The position numbers were made by a program, and so were the translations under genes. Of a DNA stretch of 64,000 bases, positions 45,847 through 56,000 are shown in pieces. The stretch spans positions 1,562,588 to 1,626,587 of the forward strand of contig KL647293.1 in NCBI GenBank assembly GCA_000727475.1, written 5' to 3'. Below the pieces are notes generated by a model, which did not search any database, was not told the DNA's origin, and saw only the letters and a program-made list of their open reading frames with translations. Origin of the DNA: Sarcocystis neurona (Eukaryota; Apicomplexa; Conoidasida; Eucoccidiorida; Sarcocystidae). Each line of letters starts with the position of its first letter. Positions within the stretch are counted from its first letter, which is position 1.

Positions 45847-47576
45847 CTGACACAGAGGCTTATGTACACATATGTGTAGCTACAGTTGTATGTAGGGGAA
45901 TGCGAGGGACACGTGTTGACACAGACGCAGGCGTTCCCACGAGCCTGCGCAGGAAATATTCAGGGACGCTGTCAAGGACGCCTCGGCAATCGTTTATTCA
46001 CCGATCTGCATGCGCCCAGGTATATACGCACGGCAGCAGACGATGAAGGAATTCACAGTTGTACGTGGGCAACCGCAGCCGTATGCCAGGGCACTGGTAA
46101 AAAAACACATACACATATAGAGAGAGATCGAGAGCGCGTACAGATACTGGCGACCGCAACCATATATCATTCCATAGATATACATATACGTACAGAGAGA
46201 AAGAAAAAAAGAGCGTACAGACGCGGGCGACCGCGCACATGCATCAGTCGATATAGACACACATATACGTGTAGAGAGTGAGAGAGGAAGGGAGAGCGCA
46301 CGATATCTTTCGGTGTACATAGACGTTGTTGGATCAGTGACGTATATACACTAGAACGGACGTGTATGTAAATGTATGTCTCATATAAACAGGACTCAGC
46401 ACGAACGCGCACGCAAGGAATGTATTTGGGTGTACCTCCAGGCTTTTGCGAAGCTCGACCAGCACATCTTTGTTGCGTATGTCCCTGTCGCTGTAGTTGT
46501 TAATCCAGTCTGCAGCTCATAGCAGGCAGGTGGCCGGCAGCACAGCATCCTGGCGAAGCAGCAGTGGTGTGCAGCAACAGCAGCCGTGGGAAGCCAAGGA
46601 GGCGACAGAGAGAGAGACACGGCATAGAGCAGCGACAGCCACAGCCAGGAGGGCGCGCAGAAGCAGCACCGGCAGCAGCAGCGGCGGCGAGGGTGGCTCG
46701 GGGCGGGACGAAAGAGGCAGGCAGCAGCAGCAGCAAGGGGACAGGGAAGAGGAAGAGGACGAGGAAGAGGAGGAGCACAGCAGTAGACGCGCAGTTTGCG
46801 GTGGACAGCAGCAAGGGCGCGCGAAAAGCACCAGGAGGAGGCCGGTACAAATCGACAGCAGGAGCAGGGGTGGCAAACAGGAGGAGCAGCAGCGTAGGAG
46901 CGGTGGCATAGCAGCAACAGCAGCAGCAGCAACACAGTCAGCATGCCACCCAGGAGGCGGCCTACTATCTCGGCACGGGTGGCTGAACAGTTGTGTGTCA
47001 AGTAGAGAAACACGATCAGGTGACTCTTCCATACACTCACTACGAAAGACGAACAACTCCTACGGTCCTTCACATGCCTTCTGTCTCTCTTTTCAGCGAG
47101 GCTTCGGACGAACATACGCCTCGTCGCCTTTTCTCTGCTCTTCCTTAAGCCGTTGCGTGGTCTGCTTCTGTCGTCGTCCCTCCCTGCTAAATACGTGTCG
47201 CGTCCTCCAAGCGCGCTCCGCCCTGCGTCTCGCGTTTCTCTCCCGTTGATCCCCTGCGCTCGGTTCTTCATGCCTTACCGTGAAGCTGCTGCTTGAGCCT
47301 GTGGAACCTGCGGAGAGCCGCCTCAAGCTCGGCTTCGATTTTCCCCTTGGCGTCGACCGCGTGCTTGAGGTCGATAAGCTCGAGCGTCGCCGTGCGGACG
47401 CTGTGCTTCCTGCCGCGCGTCGCCTCTCGCTTTTCTTCCACCAGTTTCTCCTGCTGCTGCAGGTGCTGCACGTTGAAACAGAGCAGCTCCTTCCACCGCT
47501 GGTCGTACGCCTCGATGCATGCGCGCGTCTCCCTCACCGCCTTCTCCACTTCCGTCTGCAGCCGCTTCAGCGCCAT
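34379..47576 (-). CDS. CCR4-NOT Not3/Not5-type N-terminal domain protein with C-terminal SH3-like domain
   Basis: Five exons (47,576-47,279; 46,509-46,436; 44,629-41,455; 41,099-36,209; 34,931-34,379) join with matching phases into 2,996 residues. The first about 125 residues are a coiled coil like Not3/CNOT3. Two further pieces, EATQWLRALIGALSSQAEAW and LHLLHVTRLERLLRGV followed by VVPPDIYEEL, continue the Not3 N-terminal domain with low-complexity inserts. In other eukaryotes this domain works in the CCR4-NOT deadenylase and transcript-control complex. The rest is Gln/Ala/Ser-rich. The last two exons form an SH3-like domain, which no Not3 I know of has, and I see no C-terminal NOT box. A short exon may be missing between exons 2 and 3. 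The third exon start is inferred. Two fused gene models remain an alternative. Confidence 0.75.
35055..35265. repeat. AT-rich degenerate minisatellite
   Basis: Repeated units of TCGTATATATxxATATATTT with CTGTAC spacers, about 33 bases each. Some units have expanded TA runs. Intronic. Confidence 0.75.
35410..35421. promoter_or_regulatory. GTGTACGTACAC palindrome
   Basis: 12-base core in the last intron of the Not3-like gene. Confidence 0.35.
36209..41099 (-). CDS. Not3-like gene, exon 4, ending inside SH3 domain
   Basis: A 4,891-base exon (phase 1 in, phase 2 out) with acceptor CTTCTCTGCAG. It starts NGDQGRTATTAVPSGQ. Most of it is low complexity: Gln runs, an Ala/Ser/Val repeat (about 38,330-38,450), a proline run (about 38,205-38,250) and a QPEQQQLxQ repeat (about 37,660-37,920). 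Near the end an AGAGS repeat (36,360-36,480) precedes RGERVEVLVHHRQGWIFGRI, the central strands of an SH3 domain. The donor is AAGCG|GTAGGC. Confidence 0.8.
37660..37920 (-). repeat. coding repeat QPEQQQLxQ
   Basis: Imperfect tandem units of 27-30 bases in exon 4 of the Not3-like gene, giving repeated QEQQQLSQ, PEQQQLAQ and PEQQQLVQ. Low-complexity Gln-rich expansion in frame. Confidence 0.8.
41100..41454 (-). other. intron of Not3-like gene
   Basis: A 355-base intron, phase 1, from GTAGGT to CTCTGCAG. It contains a perfect GGTGTACGTACACC palindrome at 41,344-41,357. Confidence 0.75.
41344..41357. promoter_or_regulatory. GGTGTACGTACACC palindrome
   Basis: Perfect 14-base copy in the third intron (355 bases) of the Not3-like gene. 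Confidence 0.4.
41455..44629 (-). CDS. Not3-like gene, exon 3
   Basis: A 3,175-base exon (phase 0 in, phase 1 out). It begins LRYKRGRVFYSRGRSSQ, which resembles the Not3 segment K-T-K-A-Y-S-K-E-G-L. EATQWLRALIGALSSQ and, after about 110 residues, SLKEKIAQLAALRNLHLLHV and DRLEALRAVLEPYAHRNEHL complete the Not3 N-terminal domain. The remaining 800 residues are Ala/Ser/Gly-rich with no recognised domain. The donor is TCTG|GTAGGT. The acceptor at 44,629 (GCCGCTCAG) is inferred from phase and family match. An open stretch upstream of it encodes a hydrophobic segment that I treat as intron. Confidence 0.75.
44630..46435 (-). other. intron of Not3-like gene (may hide a short exon)
   Basis: It holds a three-copy 64-base tandem repeat (44,771-44,950), an open stretch encoding a hydrophobic segment (44,640-44,770), a possible coding island at about 45,430-45,650 after a TTTCTTTTCCAG-like acceptor, and a TA microsatellite at 45,819-45,843. 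Compared with Not3 proteins about nine residues are missing across this intron, so a microexon could lie here. Confidence 0.5.
44771..44950. repeat. 64-base tandem repeat, three copies
   Basis: Copies begin with AACACCAAACGAAGACGCAG at 44,771, 44,835 and 44,899; the third is slightly shortened. On the minus strand each unit contains a pyrimidine-rich stretch, and the lowest-coordinate copy borders a potential acceptor (GTGTTGCAG). It lies in an intron of the Not3-like gene. Confidence 0.85.
46436..46509 (-). CDS. Not3-like gene, exon 2
   Basis: A 74-base exon: DWINNYSDRDIRNKDVLVEL then RKSLE. The acceptor is TATGAGCTGCAG and the donor GAG|GTACAC; phase 1 in, phase 0 out. It corresponds to the conserved W-I/V-A-S-N-x-I-K-D-K ... 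NRKLIE stretch of Not3. The joined junction residues LKQQLH|DWINN preserve the helix register. Confidence 0.85.
46510..47278 (-). other. first intron of Not3-like gene
   Basis: Intron from GTAAGG to CTGCAG, phase 1. The plus strand is rich in CAG/AGG triplets (46.56-46.94 kb), and minus-strand frames are open across parts of it. These frames give Cys/Leu-rich translations with no domain and break the Not3 helix. Confidence 0.7.
47279..47576 (-). CDS. Not3-like gene, exon 1 (coiled coil)
   Basis: Starts MALKRLQTEVEKAVRETRAC at ATG 47,576; a GTG further upstream is in frame but unlikely to be used. It reads through AYDQRWKELLCFNVQHLQQQ, KGKIEAELEAALRRFHRLKQ and ends at CACG|GTAAGG, phase 1. 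Heptad-like helices and the Lys-Leu-Gln start match the N terminus of Not3/CNOT3. It contains no triplet-repeat run, unlike the rest of the gene, which suggests strong constraint. Confidence 0.85.
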
Positions 47577-48600
47577 CGCGCCCCCCCACGTCCCCTCACA
47601 CCGTCGCACGAAGCAGCCTCGCCACCTGTCCCGCCTCCACCGCCTTCAGAGCCACTTGCTACCTCTGCTGCTGCTGCTGCTTGTCCACGCTCTACAAGAG
47701 GCGGACCGCGACTCCCACCGTGGCGCCACCGCTACCACCACCACCACGTCCTGCAGTGCCTGTCCCGCCCGCGACGATCACCGCGGCACCCCCTGCGGCT
47801 GCGAGTTGACCCTACCCCACACCACCGCTACTACCCACCTCTGCCGGATCTCCGTTCCCCACACTGCGCAGCACCACTACCGCTCTCTGTGCAGCAGCAG
47901 CTCTCGGCAGCAACACCACCACCACAGCCACCCCCTGCAGCTGCTCGACCATCAGTGCAGCCGCTCCCACCACAACCACCACCTGCTGCTGCGCCGGCGC
48001 GGCAACGCGCAGTCGAGCTTCACCACTTCCACCCGTTGCGCTGCCGCTGCCCTCCACCACCACCACAGCCACCACCACGTGTTGCTCTGCTGCCGTCCAC
48101 CACAAGCACCCACCCGCTGCGCTGCTCTGTCCACCACCACCACAACTCCCCACCCACTGCGCTGCGGCTGTCCCCCAGGATCACCACCTGCTGCTGGACT
48201 CCACCACCACCACCGCGACTATTACCATTTGCGGTTCTCCCCAAAGGACGGCACTTCCTGCTGCGCCTGCTCTCCACCGCGACAACCACCTGCTCCGCGT
48301 GCCACGCTCCACTCCAGGAACACAACACTGCAGCCACCACACCACCTCTTCAAACTCCACCTTCTTCGGGGCCTTCTCCTTACGACGCCGCTGTATGGTT
48401 GCTGTGCTCCTTACTCCTCAAAATACTGCTGTGCGGCTGCTGCACCCCGTTGTCTCGCGCTGCCGCTGTTGACGATACGTGTGGGGTGCACCCGCTGCTG
48501 CTGCTGCCTCACGCCAGAGCTGCTGCTTTCATCCCGCTGCTGCTGCCGGCGCTGACTCTGTGCGGGGCGTAGGGACGGTTCTCCGGCGTGCCTACTCCGC
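47577..48600. other. C-rich leader region of Not3-like gene with ACC repeats
   Basis: Upstream of the ATG at 47,576 the plus strand is strongly C-rich, with degenerate CCACCACCAC and GCTGCGCTG units (47.68-48.35 kb). Two plus-strand frames stay open for over 400 codons here because C-rich repeats lack stops. Their translations (Pro/His/Ala) show no domain. This is most likely promoter and 5' leader of the minus-strand gene. Confidence 0.5.
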
Positions 48601-49039
48601 GGCTGCGTCCTACCAACTGCTCCGCAGCTTCACTGCGGGTGCTTCCTACTCCACTGGCTGCTGCTGCTACGCCTACTGCGTATAATGCGGGGCCGCCTGT
48701 CGCTCCGGGTGACTGCTGCACCGTTGCTGCCCCGCTTCGGAGAGTCGGCCAGCAGCACTGCTGTTGCGTCACTCACACGGCAATGAAGGGCACTGCACGT
48801 GTGTGCTGCTGCTCCTGACAGACACCCCGCCCTCTCCTGTATATATCAACGTCTGCAGATAACGCCGGCTGCGTCCAGCGCGCAACTGCTGCTGCTTGTG
48901 CGCTTGCGGTGTATGTACACCAGACATCCGCATGCACCTCGCGCGGTGCACGTCCACCTGAGAGATACTTACAATTCTAAAGAACGCGAATCAGAGGGAG
49001 ATACACACACATGCACAGAGATCACTTGAACAGAAGTTT

Positions 49040-50700
49040 TATAGCATTGACACGTATATGGCTGCTTCTCTAACACAGACATATATGCGTATGGGTGTGG
49101 CTGTATACGTGGCCTACAACTCTTTTTCCTCTGCTGCTGCGCTGTTCCTTCTTCGACGTCTCTTCAACGGCGGCCGGAATGAGTCCATCTTCTTTTACCG
49201 AGGAACAAACTCACGCGGCGCGACTGGGACAAGGAAGCTGCAAGCGACTGCAACCACCACTGCTGCGAGAGCAGCTGCTGCAAAGAAACAGGCGCTGGAC
49301 CACGGCTCCAACAGAAGCTGGGATGGTGACGCCCGAGCAGCTCCTGCTCTGCCTGCTGAGCAGCAAGTAGCTGTAGGGACCAGCCGCCTGCACAGGTTTC
49401 CCACCTCCATTGCCTTCTGCAGCATGCCCAGCAGCCGGCCGACCACAAAAAACTGCCGTAGCTTTTCCGCGGCTAATCTTCTTGTGCACCTGCAGCTATG
49501 GGGCCGTGCTGCGGGTGGGCAACGAGGTGCTGCCGCTTTTTTAAACTTGCTGCGTCTGATGTGGTGGACCGCTGGTCTACTGGTGCTGCTGGCGGCGGTG
49601 AGTCGCTGCTCTGGCAACGAGTTGCAGATACTGCTGCTGTCAAGTTGCTGCTGCCTTTACCGGCGTTCAGTTGCTCCTCCCGCTCGGAAAGGGCTGCTGC
49701 TGCAGATAAAAAGTTTCTGGACGCTGTGGAGGAGGAGGCGGCAGCCTCGTGCAGCCTCGCTCACTCCGGTGTCTCGCTGCTGCAGAGTGGGAGCTGCTGC
49801 ACCGGAATTCCTACTATAGGAGCGCATCTGCTAGTTCCTTTCTTGCTCTCTTCGGCTTCCTCCCACCGGGCAAATCCCCTGCCGCTGCTTCCTCCACCAC
49901 GGTGCTGCTGCCTCTTCTTTCACGAGGCTCCAGCTGCTGCTTCCTCAGGCTGCTGCTGCTGCTTCCTCCACGACGCTGCTGCTGTTGCTTTCTTCATTAG
50001 GCTGCTGGTGCTCCTTCTTCCAAGACTCTGCTGCTGCTGCTTTCTTCGTTAGGCCGCAGCTGCTGCTTCCTTCAGGACGCTGTAGCTGCTGCCTTCTCCA
50101 CGATGCTGCTGCTCCTGCAGTAGACTGCTGCTGCTTCTCCCAGGGGGCTGCAGCTGCTGCCTTCTTTGGGATTTGGCCGTTGCTTCCTCCACTTGGCTGT
50201 TGCTGCTGCTTCCTACCGTCGGCTGGTGCTGCTGTTACTTCCTCTGTACGCTGGTACTGCTGCTTTCTCCTGTACGCTGCTGCTGCTGCTTTCCCCTGTA
50301 GGCTGGTGCTGCTGCGTCCTCTTGTAGGCTGCTGCTGCTTCCTACGGTGGGCTCATGCTGCTGTTGTTTCCTCTGTAGGCTGCTACTGCTGCTTCCTTGG
50401 AGAGGCTGCTGCTGCTGTCTATAGGAGGAGGGCGCTGCGGCTTCCTCGTGTTGGCCGCAAGCTAGCCGGCTACTGCTGCAGCTGGTTTCGCCTTTTGTGA
50501 GTGTCCTGCAGCTGCGAATGTGCTGCCGCCGTTGCTCGTCCCCTGTGCTTCTCCTGCCACTGGTGCCGCTCGCTGCTGCTACATGGCTGCCCGTGCGACT
50601 ATGCCTCTGCCGGCCGCAGCGTGCTGCGCCTGCTGCCGGGGTCTGCCTCGGCTGCGCCAGCGGGTCCTTTTTCAAAACAACCACCGGACTCTCGTTGCAT
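49040..50700. other. triplet-rich region without a clear gene
   Basis: Minus-strand islands at 49,164-49,617 (for example KLRQFFVVGRLLGMLQKAM) and 50,430-50,700 look mildly coding, but stops separate them and no phase-consistent splice is obvious. Between them, 49,840-50,430 is an array of degenerate 27-45 base units of GCTGCTGCTGCTTCCT type on the plus strand. It may be a decayed repeat gene or a repeat-rich non-coding segment. Confidence 0.35.
49840..50430. repeat. degenerate triplet-based tandem array
   Basis: More than a dozen imperfect copies of a unit built on GCTGCTGCTTCCTC separated by 10-20 variable bases. It is interrupted by stops in every frame, unlike the in-frame repeats inside the genes. 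Confidence 0.7.
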
Positions 50701-51507
50701 TCGTCGAGCGACCCACGTACACATAACTCTGCACACTCATATACATATATATACATATGCAAGTGTGCATACGTGCGTCCGTACATGTACAAGTATATAC
50801 ATATACTTATATATGTACAACATAGTTGTAGATATTACGTCGACAGATCCACATATATGTATATATATAGATATATTAGGAGTACGTCGCGTGTGTATAT
50901 ATATAATATACAAGTGTACATAGGTGCGTCCAAATATACATATATATACACACCATAGTAGTAGATACTGCGTAGATCGAGCCACACATATATACGTGTG
51001 TGTATAGATTTATTGGCAGCAAGTCGTACAGCAGCTATTACGTAGAACAAGCCAAATATATGGCAAGCAGCAGAGCGGCAGACTACACAGTGAGGGGGTT
51101 GCAGTGGGAGGGCAGCAGATTCCGCAGCGCCGCCGTAGAACGAAAAGCAGCTGCAATTACCTGCTACGATGGGGACGCGGCGTCGTTGGTGCCGCAGGGG
51201 AGGCTGGAGAGCCCGTGGCCTCCGAGCGGAGGAAATGACTCGTTTGAGCAGCAGCAGAGAGTCGCGGGCCCGGCCACGGGGACTGACGCGACGTGCCGCG
51301 TGGAAATGGCAGCTGCAAAGCAGGGGGCACCAGTACTACGAGAGTCCCTTGCCTGGGGGTATGCGCACATCTGTAGCTCAGTCGAGCGAATATGTAAGCA
51401 TATCTGTGTGGCTCAGCGTGAAGAATATGTATATATAAAAATCGATGCATACGTATATAGACATGTATACGTGTGTAGGTGAGGGAGGGGACGGAGTGAG
51501 CACATAC

Positions 51508-51538
<31 letters not shown>

Positions 51539-51786
51539 ACATATGTATATATATGATATATTATATTTATCTATACATACGTATAATATATGTAATATGT
51601 ATATATATAATATATATTATGTACATATAGATATATATATATATATATGTGTACAGATATATACATATACATATTATATATATACATATGTATATATAAT
51701 ATATAATATATTATATATATGTAAAATATATATATGTATGTATAGATATATATATATTATATATAATATATATTATATATATAGCT
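51508..51786. repeat. TA-rich low-complexity tract
   Basis: About 280 bases almost entirely of A and T in TATATA/ATATAATATAT arrangement, the longest such tract in the window. Intergenic. Confidence 0.9.
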
Positions 51787-51880
51787 GAGCGCGATCGGAA
51801 GTTCGAGGCGCCTCAGCACTAGAGTGAAGAGCAGCAACGCTACCCCTCGCAGAGATGTCCAGAGGTCACCGGGAGGGGGA

Positions 51881-51892
51881 GTGTACGTACAC
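51881..51892. promoter_or_regulatory. GTGTACGTACAC palindrome
   Basis: 12-base core 620 bases upstream of the small plus-strand gene; GGGTGTA follows closely. Confidence 0.4.
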
Positions 51893-52503
51893 CGGGTGTA
51901 GGCAGGATGCACCGCTGGCCACCGCAGCGAGAAGGGAGTTCGCAGTAGTAAATACGCGCAACGAGTCGCGAACGTGTGCAGCAGCAGAGCGCACGGTGAC
52001 AACTCGTCGCTCAGCAAAGCGCGTAGCAGCTGCAGCAGCAGACGGAGGATGACGTAGCAGGCTGTTTACACGTATGGTTGCATATGTAGAGATTATCCTC
52101 TTGTCCTACGTATCGACGTATGGTTGAGTATACAGTTAAACCCCCGCTTACGAGTGAGACGCACACATTTTTACAGTTCGGTACGTCTTGGTTTGTTGTC
52201 GGCCACACAAATTTAACAAAGGCATCCGCAACAGAGGAGACACAAAAGTTCATCTGCGTATCGATGTGCTGATACTTTTGAAGTGTCCAAGTAGCCAAGA
52301 AACGCGCGTCTTCACTAGAGAGGCACGGCCGTGTGTGCAGACGCTAGCTGAACACACGCACGGCAGCAGACCCCAGGCCGCAGCAGACATCACACGGCGG
52401 CAGTTCGCGGCGCGTACCTCGGAAAGACCGCATAGAAGGAAGGCTGCAGCAAGGAGCCGGAAAAGAAGCGCGGTCGTAGACGAAGCAGCAAACTGCAGAC
52501 GTG

Positions 52504-53014
52504 ATGCAAAGCCGCGATATGTTTCCAGGAGGTTGCAGCGCGCGCAGGTCAAGCGAGCAGACGCCGAAGCGACAGGCGGCGGCGGCTCTAGCGCAGCGTG
52601 GGTGGCACCGTCGGATTCTGGGTGATGACGGCGGCAGCCTGAAGAAGAAAGCAGCTGCGAGAAAACTTCTGCAGCTGGGGGCAGCACCTGGTGAGAAGAA
52701 GGGAAAGTGCGGCTCGGTGTGAAGCTCGCACGAGAAGGCAGGGTTGTTTGTCGGCAGTCTCCGACGAAAACGTCGCTGCTCTGCAGAAGTTCCTGGCGGC
52801 GCACAAAAAGAACAAGAAGCTTCTTCCCCTTCGTGCAGGCGCTACGGGCTCGTCTGGCAGCAAACCACCATCGGCGCCCGCCTATTTGACGGAGGCGGAT
52901 AAACGCACACACACACATACACACAGACTTCTACAGCCATACACTTGTGTATGGATGCGTCATATGGACAAATATGCGGTACATAAGATGTACGTGCATG
53001 CGTCTATTTTGTAG
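52504..53014 (+). CDS. small basic hypothetical protein, two exons
   Basis: Exon 1 runs from ATG 52,504 to 52,690 and exon 2 from 52,758 to a TAG at 53,014, with a 67-base intron (CCTG|GTGAGA ... TTGTTTGTCGGCAG), phase 1 on both sides. The 147-residue product is basic: MQSRDMFPGGCSARRSSEQT, LAQRGWHRRILGDDGGSLKK, KKLLQLGAAP-like helix, then VSDENVAALQKFLAAHKKNK and PPSAPAYLTEADK. The last 35 residues come from CA-rich DNA and may not be real, so the true end could differ. Coding sequence may also extend upstream, since a related basic frame exists at 52,440-52,500. It is the only plus-strand gene I can support. I do not recognise the family. Confidence 0.5.
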
Positions 53015-56000
53015 GCGTTTGCGGATACATACATATACGCATTTTCGTGTCAAATGCAGATATGCTTGTGTGTATAGATGATGTGTTGATACTTGTGGCA
53101 GAGAGAAAGGAGAGAAGACTAAGGCGGCAGGCACGGCGCAGGGCAGACGGGACGGACGGACGAAGAGGATGGTGCAGCTGCAACGCGTAGTAGTAGTCGC
53201 GTAGAGGAGCGAAGAGGAGCCGGCACAAATCGCGCGTCAAAAGGCTTTGGCCTTCCGCAGATGCCGCCGTTAAATAGAAGGCTGTAAGAGCTCCGCTTTG
53301 TGCAGAAGGGAAACAGTACACCGCTGGCATGCAGCACATCTGTAACACGCCGCAGCAGAGGCTGAAAAATGGAGAGGCCGCACTTCAGGCTGCAGAAGGC
53401 AGCTGGTAGTGAAGAGCGAAAGATGCAGCAGCCTCTCTGGTTGCCCGGGGGCCAGCATCGGCGCTGACAAATGTGCAACACGGTGTCTTGCTGTGCGGCT
53501 GGTGCTGCTGCTGCTGCTGAGTTGCCGCGTGCGGGGGTACTCTGCGGTTGCTGCTACGGTGGCCGTTGCTGCGCGATGTGGAGGCAGTGTTGCACAGCAT
53601 TGCTGCTGTCCCTGCCGCTGCGTTGTTGCCACGCTACTACTGCTGTCGCTGCCGGTGCTGCTGCTGTGACTGCCGCGGCTCCGTTTTGCTAAGTTGCTGC
53701 CGCTGCTGTTGTTGCTGGGTGCAGTTGCTGCTACCGCCGCCGTTGTCCAGTAGTACGAAACGGTGTTCTATTCCCGGTGCTCCTGCTGGTGCTGCTGCTA
53801 CCGCGCTGGCGTTGCTGGGGCTGCTGTTGTTGGTTTACCTGATCGGCGGGGATTTGCAACAGAAGACGCCGCCGAGAAGGGCTGGTGCACACGTCCATGC
53901 AGAAAAGGCAACGGTCCATGTGCTGCTTCTGCTGCATTCAGAGAGCTGCAAAGGCGCTGGACTGTTGTTCCTGCGTCGCCGCTACGTTTTTGTGGTACTG
54001 CCGCTACCGCAGCTGCCTCGCTCCAGCCCAGTTGGTTTGCTGCCCCGGAACTGACGACCTCCTGCCACTGCCGCCCGCGCTTAGTAGTCACCGCTTCTGT
54101 ATATGCGAAAGTTGCGACCTCGGTGCCACGGCGAGGTCGTTGCTGCTATTGACTAGACGGAGGAAGAGTGGTGACTAGGAGGCGGCGTCCTTTGTTCATG
54201 GAGATGATGCGCTTCCGGGGAACGCAGACTTTGAAGTTTGCAGCTGGGCTGCTGCAGCAGCTGGGCTGCTGCAGCAGCTGCTGCTGCTGCAAGTGAGAAG
54301 TGAAGTATGCAAAGGACCTACGACAACGGAGAGACACGGTAGCTCAACGGATGTAGGACACGAGAATGTGTACGTCTGCAGACGCGTTCAGCAGCAGCAG
54401 CACTAGCAGGACAGCAGTCTCGCGCTGCCACTGTTCTCCGCCACCGCGAGAGAGAAAGAGAGAGGGAGAGAAAAGCCGTCCAAGAAAGTCAGTCCTGGTG
54501 CGGCAGCAGAAGAGAAGCAATACGCCAGCAGGGCTTCCCCCTGGAAAGCACGAAAGATGAAGAGGGGACAGAGCAGCCGCAGAGCAATAGAAGCGGCTGC
54601 TGCCGCAGCACGCAGAGGGACCGCAGCACGAGCACTTGCAGCGGGAGCAGCGCCCAAGAAGCGGCAGCAGCGCGAGCAGGACGACGTCAACAGTAGTTCT
54701 AGGGACCCTCGGCTGGCGCAGGGGGGTGCTGGGAAGGTGGAAATTGGTCGTCCACGTCAAGAAGCGAGCAGAGATCGAATCTCTTGCTGCTGTTGCTGCA
54801 AGCCACTACTGCTGCGCGAGACCGCGCGATGAACAACCGGTCGACCGGTACTACGGTGGAGGAAGACCACACTCTTCTCGGCCATCTTGTCTTACGCTCC
54901 GCTGCGCCTCTCTCCCTGCTACTGCTGCTGCTGCTGCACGAGCTCTCTGACGACTGCTCCAGCTCTTCTTCTCCTGGTGCCGGCACGCCACTGCTGCTTC
55001 GCTGCCGGGCTACTGCTGCTGCTATGCGCCGGTGCTACCGTGGGACGCTCTCCCGCCGCTGCTGCTGCTTGACTCTCCTGTTGCAGCGGCGTGCTCCACT
55101 ACTACCCCTCTCTCCTGACGCTGCCGCTCTACACCTCCCTGGTTATCGCTGTTTCGCTCCCGCGCAGCTGCGGCAGCACCTACGCCGTTCCGCTGCCACT
55201 GCGTCTGCTCCCCACTTCAGCGTCGAGCAGACGCTATGCAGTGACGACGTGCTCGTTCGCCCCGTGCCTACCGCCGCCGCTCCTGCTGCCGCCGCCACCA
55301 CTCCTGACAACATGTATGTAATTCTGCTGTCCCCCGCGTCGACTGCTGCTATCGTTGTGTTTCCATGCTGCTGTGATGTGAGGAGACTCCCTCTACAGCG
55401 CCGCTCCTGCCATGAAGCGCTCCTGATGTGGCGACGAGTCTGCCGAGGCTACTGAGAAACTAGCAACTGTTGCCGCTGCTGTTGCGAGGCTGCTGATGGT
55501 CGACGGCGGCTACTACGGAGCAGACGACGCTGGTGCTGCTGTTGTTGTCGTCATCAGTGGAGCCCTGCCAGTGTGCACGGAAGATAGGCCTGCGGTTCTT
55601 GCTGCTGCTACCTTGCAATTCGCGCTGATGCCGCAGTCAAGCATCTACTGTTCTTCTGTTTGTTGTCGCAGGAAGGCGCCTAGACGCTACAGTGGTTGTC
55701 GGTCTGCCTTTCTTTCCACCTGCTGCCTGTGCCGCCGTCATTCCTCTGCGGGACCACTGCTGTTGTCGTGCAGGTACTGAAAAAACTTACTCGTACTGTG
55801 CCGCTCTGCTACTGTCCGTGAGTCGCAGCTAATTTTGTCTAGCACGTGTACCAGCTGCTCCTGCGCCATCGGTCGCACCAGCTGCTTCTGCTGCTGCTGC
55901 CCCCGCCACACACATGCGGTACCCCGACGCCCCTGCGCGATCCCTTCGGCAGGAGGCGGGAAACAAATGCTTCAGACAACACTCGAATACGTGTGTGTGT

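Larger units (their letters stand above)
50701..52503. other. spacer with TA tract, no gene seen
   Basis: GTATATAC-type repeats (50.74-51.05 kb), the TA tract, a GTGTACGTACAC site (51,881-51,892) and mixed sequence. No frame with a domain. Confidence 0.55.

Noticed and set aside
26555..47522. TGCATGC motifs (for example 26555, 47516, 58457, 59148)
   Set aside because: This heptamer is a known apicomplexan AP2 target, but its count here is about what chance predicts in 64 kb and the sites are not grouped at gene starts.
47280..48572. Two overlapping plus-strand frames of 420-430 codons
   Set aside because: The first part is antisense to Not3 exon 1 and the rest is stop-free C-rich repeat. 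Two frames being open at once points to composition, not coding.
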